From NCBI GenBank assembly GCA_943736015.1, contig OX031059.1:53889159-53953158 (forward strand): a stretch of DNA of 64,000 nt. Direction: 5' to 3'. Under the pieces are notes generated by a model. It did not search any database, was not told the DNA's origin, and saw nothing but the letters and a program-made list of their open reading frames with translations. Shown here one piece after another: positions 11,540 through 24,700 of this stretch (the first letter of the stretch is position 1; the number at the start of each line of letters is the position of its first letter). A program made the translations under genes and the position numbers. The stretch is from Tridacna crocea. Its lineage: Eukaryota; Mollusca; Bivalvia; Cardiida; Cardiidae.

Positions 11540-11747
11540 TTAACCCGTTACCAAACGACAATATTGTAGACTGGTCCAAATTGAAAGCATTTGCAGACGA
11601 CAAAATAAAAGTGAATGAATATTTGAAATTTGTTTTGGGAAGGGTAGAAAACTTTGGTGACCAGCATTTTCTCCTTTTCCCACAATGTTTTCTAAAGGCT
11701 TATTTCTCAGGGGCGTCAAAAGTAGGGATTGTGTGGTAATGGGTTAA
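11540..11747 (+). mobile_element. TTAA palindromic MITE, subfamily A, palindrome shortened
   Basis: TTAA at both ends. The left arm and centre of the palindrome are deleted (GTAGAAAACTTTGGTGACCAGC), leaving only the right arm. Both termini are intact (TTAACCCGTTACC and GGTAATGGGTTAA). Confidence 0.8.
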
Positions 11748-11749
11748 GA

Positions 11750-12300
11750 GTCAAAAACATTGGGAGGAAAGCGTTCAATGCTGGTAACCCACATTTTCTC
11801 CTTTTCTCACTATGTTTTGAAAAGCTTTCTCTTTTCAGGGTTTTGTAACTTCTGAGTTGTATGTTTAGGGGCTATAGAAGCCCTGGGCATTAAACCTTTG
11901 CCTCACATGCACAGACTTTAACAAACCGAAAAAGAACCCTTTTGAAAACATTGTGGGAAAAGAAGTAAATGCTAGAAATCAGCATTTTCTCAAAGACAAA
12001 TTTTGTCATTTGAGCCACACATTAACAGTTTTATGCATTTGCTTTCAATTTTGACAGGTTCACATTTTTTGTCACATGGTAAAGAGTTACTGGTAACTGT
12101 ATCACACAATCCCCAAATTTTAACGAAGAAAGAAGCATTTTGAAAACATTGTTGGATAAGGAGAAAATGCTGGTAACCCCTTTTTTCTATTTTTTGCAAT
12201 GTTTCTACATTTTTAAGGGTGAAATTCCTCATTTCTGCTACATTTGATAGGTCATTTTGCTTTCAATCTGGACATAGCTAAAATATTGTTGTGTTTTAAC
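11750..12300. mobile_element. Diverged and partial TTAA palindromic MITE copies
   Basis: Palindrome remnants at about 11755-11820, 11942-11990 and 12137-12190, with recognisable inner and terminal stretches between them. No gene is seen. Confidence 0.55.
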
Positions 12301-12302
12301 TT

Positions 12303-13429
12303 TTAACCCTTTACCAAACAACAAAATTTCAGGCTGTTCCAAATTCAAAGCATTTGCAGGCAACAAAATAAACATTGCCCCAAAACGGAATTTGTTTTGG
12401 GAAGTGAAGAAAAAGTTGCGGGAAAAGGAGAAAATGCTAGATACCATCATTTCTCCTTTTCCCACAATGTTTTCAAAAGGCTTTTTTTTCAAAGGCATTA
12501 AAACTCAGGATTTTGTGATAAAAGAGTTAACCCATTACCACACAATCCCCACTTTTGACGCCCCTGAGAAAGAAGCCTTTTGAAAACACTGTAGGAAAAG
12601 GAGAAAATGCTGGTAACCAGCATTTTCTCCTTTTCCTACAGTGTTTTCTACCCTTCCCAGATCAAATTTCAATTTTTCAGTCACCTTTATTTTGTCATCT
12701 GCAATGCTTTCAATTTGAACCAGTCTAAAATTTTGTCGTTTGGTAAAGAGTTAACCAGATGACAAAATTTCACACTGTTCCTAATTGAAAGCATTAGAAG
12801 ACAACAAAATTCAAGTGACTCAAAAATTGGATTTTTTTATTATTTGAAGGGTAGAAAATGTTTTGGAAAAAAGGAGAAAATGCTGGTTACCAACATTTTC
12901 TCATTTTCCCACATTTTTTTTTCAAATGGCTTCTTTCACAGAATTGTGAAAACCTCGGGTGATTGGGTTAACCCATTACCACTCAATCCCTACTTTTGAC
13001 GCCCCTGAGAAAGAAGCCTTTAGAAAACATTGTGGGAAAAGGAGAAAATGCTGGTAACCAGCATTTTCTCCTTTTCCCAAAATGTTTTCTGCCCTTAACA
13101 AAACAAATTTCAAATTTTCAGTCACTTTTATTTTGTCGTCTGCAAATGCTTTCAATTTCGACCAGTCTAAAATATTGTTGTTTGGTAATGGGTTAAGAGT
13201 TAACAAGTTACCAGATGACAATATTTTAGGCTGGTCCAAATCTAAAGCATTAGCAGACAACAAAATGAAAGTGACTGAAAATTTGAAATTTGTTTTGTGA
13301 AGGGTAGAAAACATTGTGGGAAAAAGAGAAAAATGCTGGTTACCAGCATTTTCTCCTTTTCCCTCAATGTTTTCTAAAGGCTTCTTTCTCAGGGGTGTCA
13401 AAAGTAGGGATTATGTGGTAATGGGTTAA
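12303..13429. mobile_element. Array of five TTAA palindromic MITEs joined at shared TTAA sites
   Basis: Copies: 12303-12530 (+), 12527-12754 (-), 12751-12971 (+), 12968-13196 (-), 13200-13429 (+). The first three junctions each use one shared TTAA; the fourth has TTAAGAGTTAA. Orientation alternates. The palindromes of copies 2, 4 and 5 are near perfect; copy 2 carries GTAGG in the left arm and CCTAC in the right. Each copy is 221-230 bp. Confidence 0.85.
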
Positions 13430-13830
13430 TTAGCAAGTTAAACATGTAACTTGTATTTAAAATACTAATGGGTGAAGAAATCTAGTGCATTCTATTTGAA
13501 AAATACAAATAAAATTCAGGTTGAAGGGTATATTACATATATGTATATTATAGATATGCAATTCAACCATAACAGTTACAGAAGATAGTAATATGATACT
13601 ACTTCACCTCATTTGATATGACTTTTGGCCATCTGTCAATAAGACAAGTTTTGATCTACCTGTATATTTAGATAAAGTGTACACTTTTTTCAAGAATGAT
13701 AAACATTTTTTATCTGGAACCAATTAGACTATGAAATATTATGTAAAGAACAGTCACCCTGAGTAAATGCTATAGTTGTTGAGGTAGTTGAAGTCGTCTG
13801 CTGCAGTGATGTCACATTGAAAGAGTTAAC
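13430..13830. other. Intergenic stretch with nothing recognised
   Basis: AT-rich sequence between the five-copy array and the next partial palindromic copy near 13830. No repeat, frame or signal that I can support. Confidence 0.3.
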
Positions 13831-14265
13831 TCTTTTTAAAAGGACAAAAATGTCAGACTGGTCCATATTGAAAGCATTTGCAGACGACAAAATCAAGAGT
13901 GTCCAAATTTATAATTTTTTATCTCTGAAAAGATAGAAAACTTTGTTGAGAAAGGAGAAAATGCTGCTTACCAAGGTTTTAAAAAGCTTTTTCTTCTCAG
14001 ATTTGTGAAAAGCAGGGCTTGCTTGGTAAAGCGTTTACTCTTTACCACATCACAAAAATGGAGACTTGTCCAAATTAAAAGCATTTGCAAACGACAATTT
14101 AAATGTAGCTTAAACAATGGATTTCATCTTTTATTTGATAGAAAACATTGTAGAAAAAGGAGAAAATGCTGGTTATCAGCATTTTCTCCTTTTTCCACAA
14201 TGTTGTCAAAAGTCTACAGTCTCAGGGTTGTTAAAATCCAAGATTGTGTAATAGAGAGTAAAGTC
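13830..14265 (+). mobile_element. Two diverged TTAA palindromic MITE copies
   Basis: The first (about 13828-14030) has lost its right palindrome arm. The second (about 14036-14262) keeps a good hairpin around GGTTATC near 14175. Confidence 0.6.
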
Positions 14266-14549
14266 ACATGTCTATCAGGTGTCTATGTTGCAACTTTGTG
14301 TTCGACTCTTTATGAAATGTAAGGTATTAAGATCCTAAAGCTTCTAGTGTAACATGGAATACAATGGAATAAAATTTCTTATTAGTTGATAAATAAGGAT
14401 TTACCATATACTAATATGATATGTTTGCACGCCTCTAACTGACCAGAAATTTGGTTGATGTCAATCTTGAAATTATTTGTTGATACTTTTGTCAGTTTTC
14501 TGAAAAGGGAGGTAATTATTATCTCCCGTTGTAAAGAGAATACAGTCAT

Positions 14550-14819
14550 ATATGGAGTGCAACACGCGAAAAGGGTCATTCGGACATTTGCGTAAAGTGT
14601 CGTCTCTGATCAGCGTGTGCAGTCCGCACAGGCTTATCCGAAACGACATTTTCCGATTTTATGTGATTTTCTGTTTTACGCAAGTCTACTGTAACAAAAA
14701 ATCTAATGTAGTCGTAAAGTGCCGTCTCGGATTAGCCTGCGCGGACTGCGCAAGCCAATCCGGGACGACACTTTACGCAAATGTCCGAATGCACCTTTTC
14801 GCGTGTTGCACTCCATATA
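14550..14819. mobile_element. Long-TIR MITE (GTAAAGTGTCGTC type), copy 1
   Basis: Ends are TATGGAGTGCAACACGCGAA and its reverse complement. The inverted repeats run about 100 bp inward through CATTCGGACATTTGCGTAAA and GTGTCGTCTC, with a spacer in the middle. TA flanks both ends, as for Tc1/mariner-type MITEs. Three further copies: 24127-24416, 30354-30609, 32229-32497. Repeats of this sequence are, as I recall, common in dreissenid mussels. Confidence 0.8.
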
Positions 14820-15704
14820 GTGGTTTTAGATTTATAAAAGATAATTCTAGGAAGGAAACAAAAGTAAAAAGTGGCATGGTTAAAGTAATACAATAATACT
14901 CATTTTCATTCATAGCAAATTCTATAGGATAATAGATACGGTAACAGTTTTCATTGGAATAAGTTCAAACATACCACAATGAATCTCAATGATGTTTAGT
15001 TGTGCATGTGACTTTCAGAATTTGGATATTTGCAGACATTCTACATTTTAACACATTTTACTTACAAGCCTCTAAGGGCATATATACCCGACTTTGTGAA
15101 GCTCTTGTTTTCCATGTCATTCCCTTTGTCCTTTAAGTCTTTACCAAACTTAAATTTAAGGTTTGTCGGAATTCAAAACATTGGCAGGCGACAAATTTCA
15201 TATAGCTCAGTTGAAAGAATTTTGCTATTACAGGGTAGAAAACATTCTTAGAATTGCTGTTTACAGCATTTTCTTGCTTCAGACAATGTTTTTAAAGCAC
15301 TTTTTATAAGTAATGTTCTTTACTCTCTGCAAAACCTCCATAAGTTTTGATGGACAACACTAACAAATAGTCTTTACTGAAAAAAAAAACAGAAACAGTG
15401 TTTTAGCAATGCTGAGGCTGACAATTTTCTGGTATTTTCTCCTTTTCCAGCAATGTTTTCAAAAGGCTTCCTTTTCGGGGGTCATCAAAAGTTGAGATTA
15501 TGTGGTAAAGAGTTAAATCTTTTATTTCAGATAGACATTCACCACAGCATGATATAAAGTGATCCAACATATAGACAGATATAAGTGGTCCAAGCTAATG
15601 ATTATAATAGTGAATAAATGAAGTATCTGGTGTAAAATTTTAAGTCAATAAAGGAGAATGATAGAATAAATATTCTGATAGCGTCTGAAATCAGTGGTTT
15701 TTGT

Positions 15705-18700
15705 ATGCAAGTGTTTGAAATGAGTAATGAAGCAGACATTCAGGTAAGATATATTATTTTGTTTGTATTTTTTAATTTATTTACTATTAAACTCTTTACC
15801 AAACGACAACATTTTAGACTGGTCCAAATTGAAAGCATTTGCAGACAACAAAATTAACATGACTTAAAAATCGAAATTTGTCATGGGAAGGGTAGAAAAC
15901 ATTGTGGTAAAAGGAGAAAATGCTGGTTACCAGCAGTTTCTCCTTTTCCCACAATGTTTTCGGCGTCTTTTCAGGGTCGTGAAAACCAGGGATTGTTTGG
16001 GTAAGGGAATAAGACCAGCTATGGCAGCAACAAGTTGTCAAGAACCTCAAAGCCATGTTTGAATAACATATATTTTATTTTGTTGCCTACAAATGCTTTC
16101 AATTTGGCCCAGTCTAAAATTATGTGGATTTGTAAAGGGTTAACTCTTTACCAGACAACAAAATTTTAGCTTCCTCCAAATTGAAAGCATTTGCAGACAA
16201 CGTTATCAGTGTGGCTTAAATGAAACTTTTTTTTTTCTTTAATAGGGTAGAAAACAGTGGGAAAAGAAGAAAATGCTGGTTTATTGTGACTGTCTCAAAA
16301 TGTTTTCAAAATGCTTAATTCCCAGGATCGTTAAAAGTTAGCATTGTACGGTAAAAAGTTAACACCTCATCACTTGATTAAAAACATAGCATTTTCCATT
16401 AGACAATTAGTTGATGGTTATGACTGTAAGTATCCTGATACCGAAACAGGTGTGGGTACATTTGAACATTTACTGCAAAATTGTCCGTTTTACAGGAAAA
16501 AGTGTGATTTGAACACCTGATACTTTTGTGGAAAACAAAATGCTGGACAAAACATTTTGACTTAGATTTAATTAACTATCAAGCACATTGGTTACGAGCA
16601 CTGAGAGACTTTTTAACTTGACAAAATTTTAGACTTTTCCAAATTGAAACATTTTCAGATGCCAAAATAAATGTGCCTCAAAAATTGAACTTTATACTTG
16701 GAAGGCTTTTAATCCTGACTTTTAATGGCGCTGTGAAAGAAGCCTGATAACAAGCCTTTTCTCCTTTTCCCACTATGTTTTCTACCTTGCTGGAAACAAA
16801 CTTTAATTTTTTGTTGTCTGCAAGTGCTTTCAATTTGGACCAGTCTTAAATCCTGTTGTTTGGTAAAGAGTTACAAACATATAGGAAATAGAGAAAATGC
16901 TGGTAACCAGCTAGCATTTTATCCTTCCTCCACAATGTTTACAAAAGTCCTCTTCAGGGTCATTAACTATTGGTAACACTCTTTTTCACAGGACAAACTT
17001 ACATAGATCTACTTCATTCTAAAAACTTTTAGAGATCTTTAGAGATGTCAACTTTTAAAATGATGGCATTTGCATTTAAATATGTAAAACAGATTGCCAT
17101 AAGAGGAAAGCATGCTGGGTATCAGTATTTTCTCCTTTTCCTACAATATGTTCAAAAGCCTTCAATCATTCTTACGGCCATTAGAAAGTGGGTTGTTTAA
17201 CCCTTTACGACACAATCCCAGGTTTTACGACCCTGAGATAGAAGCCTTTTGAAAACATAGTGGGAAAAGGAGAAAATGCTGGTAACCAGCATTTTCTCCT
17301 TTTCCCACAATGTTTTCAAACCTGCTGTAATCAAATTTCAATTTTTGAGTCACATTTATTTTGTCGTCTGCACATGCTTTCAATATGGACCAGTCTAAAA
17401 TTTTGTCGTTTGGTAAAGAGTTAAAAAAGGGTTAGATATCCACCCTTCAAAATTCATCAAACGATCCTAATTTCTTTCTTGTGCCAAAAAAGGCTTGTAA
17501 AGGACATGCCCCATCACTGGTCCATAGTTAATTTTTTGCCTACAAATTAATACTCTGAAAATGGATATGTCTGGAACATTTTGGTCTGCTTAGACATACA
17601 TTATCTTAGAGAGATTTTTCCTCCTAGCAGCCGCTTGTGGAAGAGAGAGCCAATGGATTGGGAATATTTACATGTGCTGTGTTTATTGTGGGCGAAATAG
17701 CAGGCTCCGGTGTATTGGCACTGCCTAAAGCTGTAGATGGCGCTGGTAAGGAAATTCTTCCCCCTTTCGCCCATCTTACCACAACCTCTTGTCCATGACT
17801 CTGAGGTAGAAGGCTTTTAAAAACATTATGGAAAAGGGAGAAAATACTGGTAACCAGTATTTTCTCCTGTTTCCACAATGTTTTCAAACCTTTTTTTATG
17901 GAAAAATCATATTTTTTGAGCCACTTTCAATTTGTTGCCTAACAATATTTCAAATCTGTACCAATCTTAAGATTTCATTATCTTTCGTACCCCTTTGTCC
18001 TGTTTTGTATGGTTACATGGATACAGGTTAATGCTTATTTGGTCATCTACAGACAGCATGAATAGTAAAGTCTGCTGTGCTGCTTTCACTAGCAGGCTGG
18101 GCTTCAGGACGTCTTGTCCAATGAAAATCTCACAATAAATTGAAAGCATCAAGTGAGAATCAAACCTTGGAGTTCTGGACTATGAATTTTATATCCTTAT
18201 ACTTAGTCATACAACACCCAGGCAGGTTTAGATGGAATTGAATTTTAAAATGAAGACTGATCTTTTAAGCAGAAACAAAAAATTCACTCCTTATGCTTTA
18301 TCAAATATTTATAAGCATTAAGCATTTATCCAGGACCAGTATTAACAGTCAACCACACAATGCCGACTTTTACTGACGGAGAAAGAAGCCTATTGAAAAC
18401 ATTGTGGGAAAAGGAGAAAATGCTGGTTACCAGCATTTTCTCCTTTTCCCACAATGTTTCTACTCTGCCCAAAACAAATTTCAACATTTTTTAATCACAT
18501 TCATTTTGTCATCTGCATATACTTTTGTGTTAGATTAGTGTAAAATTTTTGTATTTTGGTAAAGAGTGAAGCAAAAAAAAGATATTCTCTCATTTACAGG
18601 ATGGTTTGGTCTGGTTCTCATCATTTTATGCTGTTTTCTGTCTGCCTATACCGGAGATATACTTGGCAAGTGCTGGTCTCTTGTCAGAGAGAGGAATGAG

Positions 18701-21700
18701 CAGTACAGAACAGGTCATGTGAGATATCCCTACCCTGCCATTGGTCAGGCAGCTTTTGGAAAGTTTGGAAGGTAATTGCAACAAAACCAAAATAATGAAG
18801 CAATAGCTCAATACTATACCATCAAAAAAACAATCGAGTCCTATGAAAAGGGGGGTTAATGAATGCATCTACAAAAAGTATAGGCCCAGGCCGACTTGGG
18901 TCAAAAAGTTTTACTATTGATAAATTTTGTCTGTCAAAGGACCATTCTACCTCATGACTCAGTTGTTACACCAAATGGATTTTATGGATTATGTGACGAC
19001 ATGCCTGGTATAATTCATCATAAGGATCCTTTAACCCTTAACCCCATAGATACTCATTTCTACACACTGCTTGTAGAAGCCTTTGGAAATAATTGTGGCA
19101 AAAGGTGAAATTGCTCGTGACGAGCAATTTCACCTTTTGCCACAATGTTTTCTATGCTATCAAAAGGTGTCATTTACACATAAGAAACGGCTTCATCCTT
19201 GCTGTTATTTATGGTCAATTAGAGATGCCATAGAAATGCCTTATGGGGTAAAGGGTTAAGCCCCATAATGTTTTCAAAAGGCTACTTTCACATAGACATG
19301 AAAACCAGGGATTGTTTGGTAAAGGTTTAACAATGGATAAACCCCATACATGCAAAACCTTTGTAGTATAACAGAAACTGTTTTGTATGGGCAATTTTCT
19401 TAGAGATAGAATGTTTGCGATAATTTTACTGAAACGAAAAAAAAATGTCTGTTGGTCATAATGAGCAAACATATTTATTACATGCAATTCCTGCCTATCG
19501 TTTAATGTAATCAGCACCAAAAAGAAACATTTAACTCATAACCAAAAGACAAAATTTTAGGTTTGTCCGTATTGAAAACATTTTCAGACGACAAAATAAA
19601 AATGACTGAAAATTTGAAATTTGTTTTGTGAAGGGTAGAAAACACTGTGGGAAAAGGAGAAAATGCTGGTCACCAGCATTTTCTCCTTTTCCCACAATGT
19701 TTTCTAAAGGCTTCTCCCTCAGAGTCATCCAAAGTAAGTATTGTGTGGTAATGGGTTAATAAAAAGAATGCCTTTCATTGTTGGGACAGGAAAAAAATGG
19801 CTTGCTACAAGCAATTGCCTCTTTTTCCAACAATATTTTCCAAAACTGTTAACAAGTCATATAATTTTGTACATTAATGAATAAATTTTTCAATTCCAGA
19901 AGACCGTTAACATGATGGTGATGCATTATAGTATAATCTTTGTTTTCAGGTACTTAGTATCTTTCTCTATCAATTTTACACTCTTTGGAGTAGGCGTGGT
20001 GTTTCTGCTTTTGGCTTCAGAGAATATTGTGTCTCTGATCAATTCCTATGCAGACTCAAATTTCAGTTTCTGTTACATGTGTGTGATTGTGGCTGCGGCA
20101 TTGACCCCTGTATGCTGGCTAGGTACACCTGCCGATTTCTGGTATGTTATATCGACACTTTACAACACTCGAGTTTTAATAACCATGAGGAAGAAGGTTC
20201 AGAAAATATTGTGGAAAATAAGAAAATGTTGGTTTTTTTCCTTTTCTACAATGTTTGAAGGAAAATGACTACCGTTTTTGCATTTTCTATCCATCCGCTT
20301 GTTTTTCCATCTGGACAGATAATTCCTACAATCCTTGACGAAAATTTATAGAACTTCATTACTGTACCTATATTGGTCTACCAATATATATATTTTCTTT
20401 CAATTTTATACCTGATCATGGAAAAAGTATATTCCATTTTGGACCAATATCTCTCTTATTACTGGATAAAATTTTATGAAACTTCTTAGTTATATTATTT
20501 AGATGTATTATGAGCTACATTCATTACTTCTTTTATTGAATGAAATAATGTGTATCATGCAAAAAAGGGGCTTAATGTATGATTATATTATGGACAAATA
20601 AACATCTATCCCTCTGTCCATCTGGACACGTATCTTTTTACATCCATGACAAAGATTGATGAGATCTCATACATGTGTGCCCTATGATAGGCCACTGAAG
20701 TACTTTTTTTATTAATATTATGTCATGCCATGGAAAAGGGGCCTTGAAACTTCCATTATGGACCAATATCTCTTCAACTACTGGACAAAATTTTAGGAGA
20801 CTTCATATTTATATTGTTTACCATAACATACAGACAGTCATACCTAATTCTTTTTATTGAATGAAATGCTATTTCAAGGAAAAGGGGGCTAAATGTATTA
20901 TTCCATGGACATATCACAAAAAGGACATGTTTACATGCAAAACACATATATCTTATATGTTTCTATCAAAAAGTGTCTTTGTTGGCAGGGTATATAATTT
21001 CAATGAAGCAACTTGTTGTAATTTCCACCTTACAGGTTTGTTGCTGTTGGTGCAACTTGTGCCACAACCATCGCTTGTATCATCCTAGTTGGCAATATTA
21101 TTTATGACAAACAGCATGACACCTCCACTGTTCTACATTCGGAGGTGACTTTCACCTCCTTCTTTATGGCATTTGGTAGTATATGTTTCGCATTTGGGGG
21201 TCATCCGGCCTTTCCAACATTCCAAGCTGATATGAAAGACCAGAAGAAATTTGGGTTCGCAGTGCTGGTAGGATACTTAAGTATGTTAATAACTTTTTAA
21301 CTTCAAATTTTAATCCGCACAGAGCACGGCTTTACCACTTTGTTTTTTCACATCCTTTTATCCTTTACAATACAATCGCATGTTTAACCCATTACCCAAC
21401 AATCCCTACTTTTGATGACCCTGAGGTAGAAGCCTTTTGAAAACATTGTGGGAAAAGGAGAAAATGCTGGTAACCAGCATTTTTTCCTTTTCCCACAATG
21501 TTTTCTACTTGCCACAAAACAAATTTCAAATTTTCAGTCACTTTTATTTGTCGTCTGCAAATGCTTTCAATTTGGACAAGCCTAAAATATTGTCGTTTGG
21601 TAATGAGTCAAACAGCCCTTGGTAAAAAGCTTTCGATAAACTTCTGTGGAAATAAGAGAAACTGCTGGTCACCAGCATGTTCTCCTACTCCCGCAGTTTT

Positions 21701-24700
21701 CTACCGTTGCAAAGACGTATCCCATTATGTAAGCCACATTCTCTAAATAAAGACAAGTTTAACTCTTTACCACACGACAAAATTTTAGACTGGTTCAAAT
21801 TGAAAGCATTTGCAGACGACAAAATAAAGGTAACTGAAAAATTGAAATTTGTTCTGGGAAGTGTAGAAAACACTGTGGGAAAAGGAGAAAATACTGGTTA
21901 CCAGCATTTTCTCCTTTTCCCACAGTGTTTTCAAAAGGCTTCTTTCTCAGGGGCGTCAAAAGTAGTGATTGTGTGGTAACGGGTTAAAGTTTTATCATCT
22001 AGTAAAGATATCTGTCATGAGAAATCACAACTCCTACTTTATTTTTCTCTAAAGACAAAGACATTTTATTCAATGCTTTAAATCAATCTACAAATGTTTA
22101 TGGGTATGGGTTCCCCTTTAGATAATTAAGTCATTACCAAACAACAATATTCTAGGCTTGTCCAAATCGAAAGCATTTGCAGACGCCGAAATAAAAATGA
22201 CAGAAAATTTGAAGTTTGTATTGTGAAGGGTAGAAAACATTGTGGGCAAAGGAGAAAATGCTGGTTCTCACAATGTTTTCTAAAGGCTTCTTTCTCAGGG
22301 TCTTCAAAAGTAGGGATTGTGTGGTAATGGGCTAAATGTGTTGAAAAATATTTTGAAAAATACCTATGGGTTCCCCTTTTGATAATTAACTTATTACCAA
22401 ACAACAATATTTTAGGCTAGTCCAAATCAAAAGCATTTGCAGACGACAAAATAAAAATGACTGAAAATTTGAAATTTGTTTTATGAAGGGTAGAAAACAC
22501 TGTGGGAAAAGGAGAAAATGCTGGTTACCAGCATTTTCTCCTTTTCCCACAATGTTTTCTAAAGGCTTCTTTCTCAGGGTCATCAAAATCAGGGATTGTG
22601 TGGTAATGGGTTAAGAACTATTTCAAGTTAGCATTAAACATCTTCAGTAAGGACAGAGAATATTGTTAAAGATTTTGCATGACAAAACAGACAAGGACAC
22701 TAGGGCTATGAAAACACCATGAAGCTTCCTTCGAAAGTAGCCAAAAAACAAATAGTGTCTGTAATCTTTTTTTTTTTCTATTTCAGTTGTCTTGTGCATG
22801 TATTTTCCCGTCTCTACTGCTGGCTATTTCGTGTATGGACACCGGGTTACTGATAACGTCCTTGCATCTGTAACAGATGGACCCGCAAAAACTATTGTGA
22901 CAATCATGATTGTGCTTCATCTACTGCTAGGGTTCACCATCGTTATAAATCCTTTCTGTCAGGAAGTGGAACATGTCCTGAAAATACCAGAAAGTAAGGA
23001 GAATATATGGCATATCTTGTACAAATCATTATGTGTTTTTGCTTATAGCTGCTTAACTCGTTACCAAACAACAAAATTATAGACTAGTACAAGTTCAAAG
23101 CATTTGCAGACGACAAAATAAATGTGACTGAAAAGTTGAATTTTTTTTTTGGGGGGGGGGGGGAAGAGTGAAAAACATTGCGAGAAAAGAAAATGCTGAT
23201 TACCAGCATTTTCTTCTTTTCTCACAATGTTCTCTGAAGGTTTCTTTCTCAGGGTTGTCAAAAGTAGGGATTGTGTAGTAATGGGTTTACCCTTACATCC
23301 ATTACCTTTTTCAACCATACTAAGGAAAAGACTTTGAATAAAAATGCTGGAGAAACCATTTTTTTCTTTTTTCACTTCTTTCTACTCTTTAACTCTTTAC
23401 CAAACAACAAAATTTTAGACTTTTGCAAACAACAAAATAAATGTAACTAAAAAATTGAAATTTTCTTTTGGAAGGGAAGAAAACATTGTGCGAAAAGGAG
23501 AAAATGCTGTTTACCAGCATTTTCTCCTTTTCCCAGAATGTTTCCAAAGGGCTTCTTTCACAGAGATATTAAAAGTCGGGATCATGTGGTAAAGGGTTAA
23601 AAGGCAAATTATAACATCTTGGACACATTTCATTTGTTGTCTGCATATACTTAAAATTTGGATAGGTCCGATGTTTTGTCACCTGGAAAAAATATATTTT
23701 GGCCAAAAGTAAAAACATGTATAATATTTACATTATGTCAATTATGTTGAAAGAGAAAAATAAAAATAAATAAATATACATGTTTAGTATGAACCAATAT
23801 GCTCTGATCCCTTTCCCAAACAATCCCTGGTTTTACGGATCAGGAATAGGATCCTTTTGAAAACATTGTGGGAAAAGGAGAAAATGCTGGTAACCAGCAT
23901 TTTCTCCTTTTCCCGCAATCTTTTCTACCCAATCATATAGAAAAATCATCATTTTAGCAACTGTTAATTCATCATCTGCAAAATGCTTTCAATTTGGTCT
24001 GGTCTAAAATTTGCCGTTTGGGAAAGGGTTAAATTAGAACATTATATAGGACTAAATCTATAGACCTTTTGTTAACGCTAGTAATGTTTGCCAAAACAAT
24101 TACATGCACTGGGTTTGACCTTATACAGCCTGCAACAAACGAAAAGGGGACATTCGGACATTTGTGTAAAGTATCATCTCGGATCAACCTGTGCAGTCTG
24201 CTCAGTCTAATCTGAGACAACACTTTACGATAACATTAGATTTTGCGCTACAGTAGTCTTGCGCAAAACAGAAAATTACATAATAATGGAAAGTGTTGTT
24301 TCGGATTAGCCTGCGCCTACTGCGCATGCTAATTCGAAACAACGCGTTTCGCACATGCCCCTTGGTAAAAAGCTTTTGATAAACTTCTGTGTAATGCCCC
24401 TTTTTGCATGTTGTAGGTCATATATCAACGTGTTTAATTTGGACATAAGCTATACTGGTGCATTTACATGTGTTTCAACATGTAGCAATAATATGTCTCT
24501 CATTGCAGGGTTCAACTGGAAGCGTGTTGTTTCTAGGACATGTATGGTTGCTATAGTTTTATTTGTAGCAGAGACTATCCCCCATTTTGGGGCAATCCTT
24601 TCCCTAGTGGGCGGATCTACAACTACCTTATTAGCATATATCTGTCCTCCTCTATTTTATTTAAAACTGAGCAGCGCAAAACCTGGAAAGGATGACACAT

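Noticed and set aside
12976..13401. 141-codon minus-strand open frame
   Set aside because: It runs across two joined palindromic MITEs; the same wording recurs throughout the window in other frames and strands.
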